Shown here piece after piece: positions 13,254 through 13,706 of a stretch of 13,706 nt of DNA. A program made the position numbers and the translations under genes. The first letter of the stretch is position 1, and each line of letters opens with the position of its first letter. The notes below the pieces were generated by a model. It saw only the letters and a program-made list of their open reading frames with translations, was not told the origin of the DNA and made no database searches. The DNA comes from an archaeon (GTDB lineage Archaea; Nanobdellota; Nanobdellia; Pacearchaeales; GW2011-AR1): contig JAUVHP010000022.1 of NCBI GenBank assembly GCA_030593225.1, forward strand, positions 1-13,706, in the 5' to 3' direction.

Positions 13254-13424
13254 ATGGTAAAAGTAGACAAAGAAAAATGCATTGGATGTGGGCTTTGTCC
13301 TTCAATTTGTTCAGAAGTTTTCAAAATGAATGACGACAATAAAGCAGAAGTTATTTCAGACAAAAACTTGCCTTGTGTTAAAGAAGCAATTGATTCATGC
13401 CCTGTTGATGCAATTATTGAATAA
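13254..13424 (+). CDS. Single [4Fe-4S] ferredoxin, Pyrococcus-like
   Basis: 56 aa, a small soluble electron carrier. The cluster motif is CIGCGLC (Cys9, Cys12, Cys15) with the fourth ligand Cys49 in DSCPVDAI (47-54). Two more cysteines, Cys19 and Cys41, sit where Pyrococcus furiosus, Thermotoga and Desulfovibrio single-cluster ferredoxins carry a disulfide, so the pattern is one [4Fe-4S] cluster plus one disulfide, the second cluster having been lost from an ancestral two-cluster fold. All four ligands are Cys; P. furiosus has Asp at the second. The redox partner is not indicated by neighbours, as lemA is divergent. A TATA box 25 bp upstream supports the start and a leaderless mRNA. An A/T hairpin with a T-run overlaps the stop. 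Confidence 0.95.
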   Translation: MVKVDKEKCIGCGLCPSICSEVFKMNDDNKAEVISDKNLPCVKEAIDSCPVDAIIE

Positions 13425-13443
13425 AAATTTCTTAGAAATTTTT
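13423..13443 (+). terminator. Ferredoxin terminator: hairpin plus T-run
   Basis: Perfect 9-bp arms AAAAATTTC (13423-13431) and GAAATTTTT (13435-13443) with a TTA loop, overlapping the TAA stop and running into TTTTT. Confidence 0.5.
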
Positions 13444-13445
13444 TA

Positions 13446-13465
13446 ATCAATCTGGATAAATATTT
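13446..13465 (+). repeat. Direct repeat, copy 1 (ATCAATCTGGATAAATATTT)
   Basis: 20-bp element identical at 19 of 20 positions to 13556-13575. It lies just behind the ferredoxin terminator and about 42 bp before an ATG at 13507 that opens a 20-codon frame. Confidence 0.7.
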
Positions 13466-13555
13466 AAAACTCAGGAATAAAAATATTTGTTCATGTAAAT
13501 TCATTTATGAATTTATACAACCAAACTTTAGAAAAATCACAAAGTAATTTATTTT

Positions 13556-13575
13556 ATCAATCTAGATAAATATTT
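13556..13575 (+). repeat. Direct repeat, copy 2 (ATCAATCTAGATAAATATTT)
   Basis: Second copy, 110 bp downstream of the first, containing the 8-bp palindrome ATCTAGAT. It ends 45 bases before the ATG at 13621, just upstream of that gene's TATA-like box, so a regulatory role is plausible. Confidence 0.7.
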
Positions 13576-13591
13576 TTACACAACAAAAATA

Positions 13592-13599
13592 TTTATTAA
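13592..13599 (+). promoter_or_regulatory. TATA-like box for the gene at 13621
   Basis: TTTATTAA centred 25.5 bp before the ATG at 13621, matching the leaderless spacing seen across the window. Confidence 0.45.
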
Positions 13600-13620
13600 C
13601 TAATTTTTATTATCCTATTC

Positions 13621-13706
13621 ATGCAAGAGGATGATAAAAAAGAAGTTGTAGAAAATTTAAAAGAAATTTCTCAAAATAATACACAACCTGATTTTATAAA
13701 ATGGTT
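13621..13706 (+). CDS. Unidentified protein, N-terminus only (cut by window edge)
   Basis: The frame is open from the ATG to the right edge (28 codons): MQEDDKKEVVENLKEISQNN, then TQPDFIKW. The visible part is charged, helix-prone and soluble, with no signal peptide. It is too short to assign. A TATA-like box at the expected distance and an upstream direct repeat support a real, possibly regulated gene. Confidence 0.55.
   Translation, partial: MQEDDKKEVVENLKEISQNNTQPDFIKW

Noticed and set aside
13247..13504. Minus-strand open frame over the ferredoxin gene
   Set aside because: The plus strand encodes a ferredoxin with all cluster cysteines, a promoter and a terminator; the minus frame is its shadow.
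1..13706. tRNA or rRNA genes in the gaps
   Set aside because: The gaps (0-198 bp) were read on both strands for GTTCGA-type T-loops and paired acceptor stems; none was found.

Overview
This is an AT-rich, very compact archaeal chromosome segment, most likely from a small-genome DPANN-type lineage (Pacearchaeota/Woesearchaeota-like). That placement is an inference. It rests on a threonyl-tRNA synthetase with the archaea-specific N-terminal editing domain, an archaeal/eukaryal-type tryptophanyl-tRNA synthetase, and a single-cluster ferredoxin of the Pyrococcus kind. Nearly every transcription unit also has an archaeal TATA-like box centred about 24-28 bp before the start codon, with no ribosome-binding site, which is the pattern of leaderless mRNAs. 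No rRNA, tRNA, insertion sequence or CRISPR array is visible.

Layout. 1-790 (minus): DUF4349-type membrane protein, cut by the left edge. 832-2529 (minus): thrS. 2632-2838 (plus) and 2795-3043 (minus): HicA toxin and HicB antitoxin in an unusual convergent arrangement with overlapping 3' ends. 3075-4199 (minus): trpS. 4304-6346 (plus): a secreted-domain/TM/cytoplasmic protein whose C-terminus looks like a degenerate class III nucleotidyl cyclase. 6347-6934 (minus): a TtuA/Ncs6-like tRNA thiolation protein that has lost its PP-loop. 7021-7494 (plus): tail-anchored hypothetical protein. 7495-7752 (minus): minimal staphylococcal-nuclease-like protein. 7787-8722 (minus): MnmA/ThiI-like PP-loop ATPase. 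8752-9606 (minus): multi-pass membrane protein with a four-Cys loop. 9805-11316 (minus): a three-gene operon of winged-helix protein, RelE-like toxin and HtpX protease. 11357-12607 (minus): GT-B glycosyltransferase. 12652-13203 (minus): LemA. 13254-13424 (plus): ferredoxin, too short for most ORF filters. 13621 onward (plus): start of an unidentified gene cut by the right edge.

Themes. Translation and tRNA maturation (thrS, trpS, two sulfur-transfer-family proteins) is mixed with membrane quality control (HtpX, LemA) and two toxin-antitoxin modules. The most interesting points are two apparent pseudo-enzymes: the cyclase-like receptor domain and the PP-loop-less Ncs6/TtuA homologue, which recalls eukaryotic Ncs2. 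Others are heptamer repeat arrays (consensus WTCTGAY) read in frame inside both sulfur-transfer genes, a toxin-antitoxin-protease operon, and a palindromic TATA box exactly equidistant from the lemA and ferredoxin start codons. No gene-free stretch exceeds 300 bases; the longest are 9607-9804 and 13425-13620.
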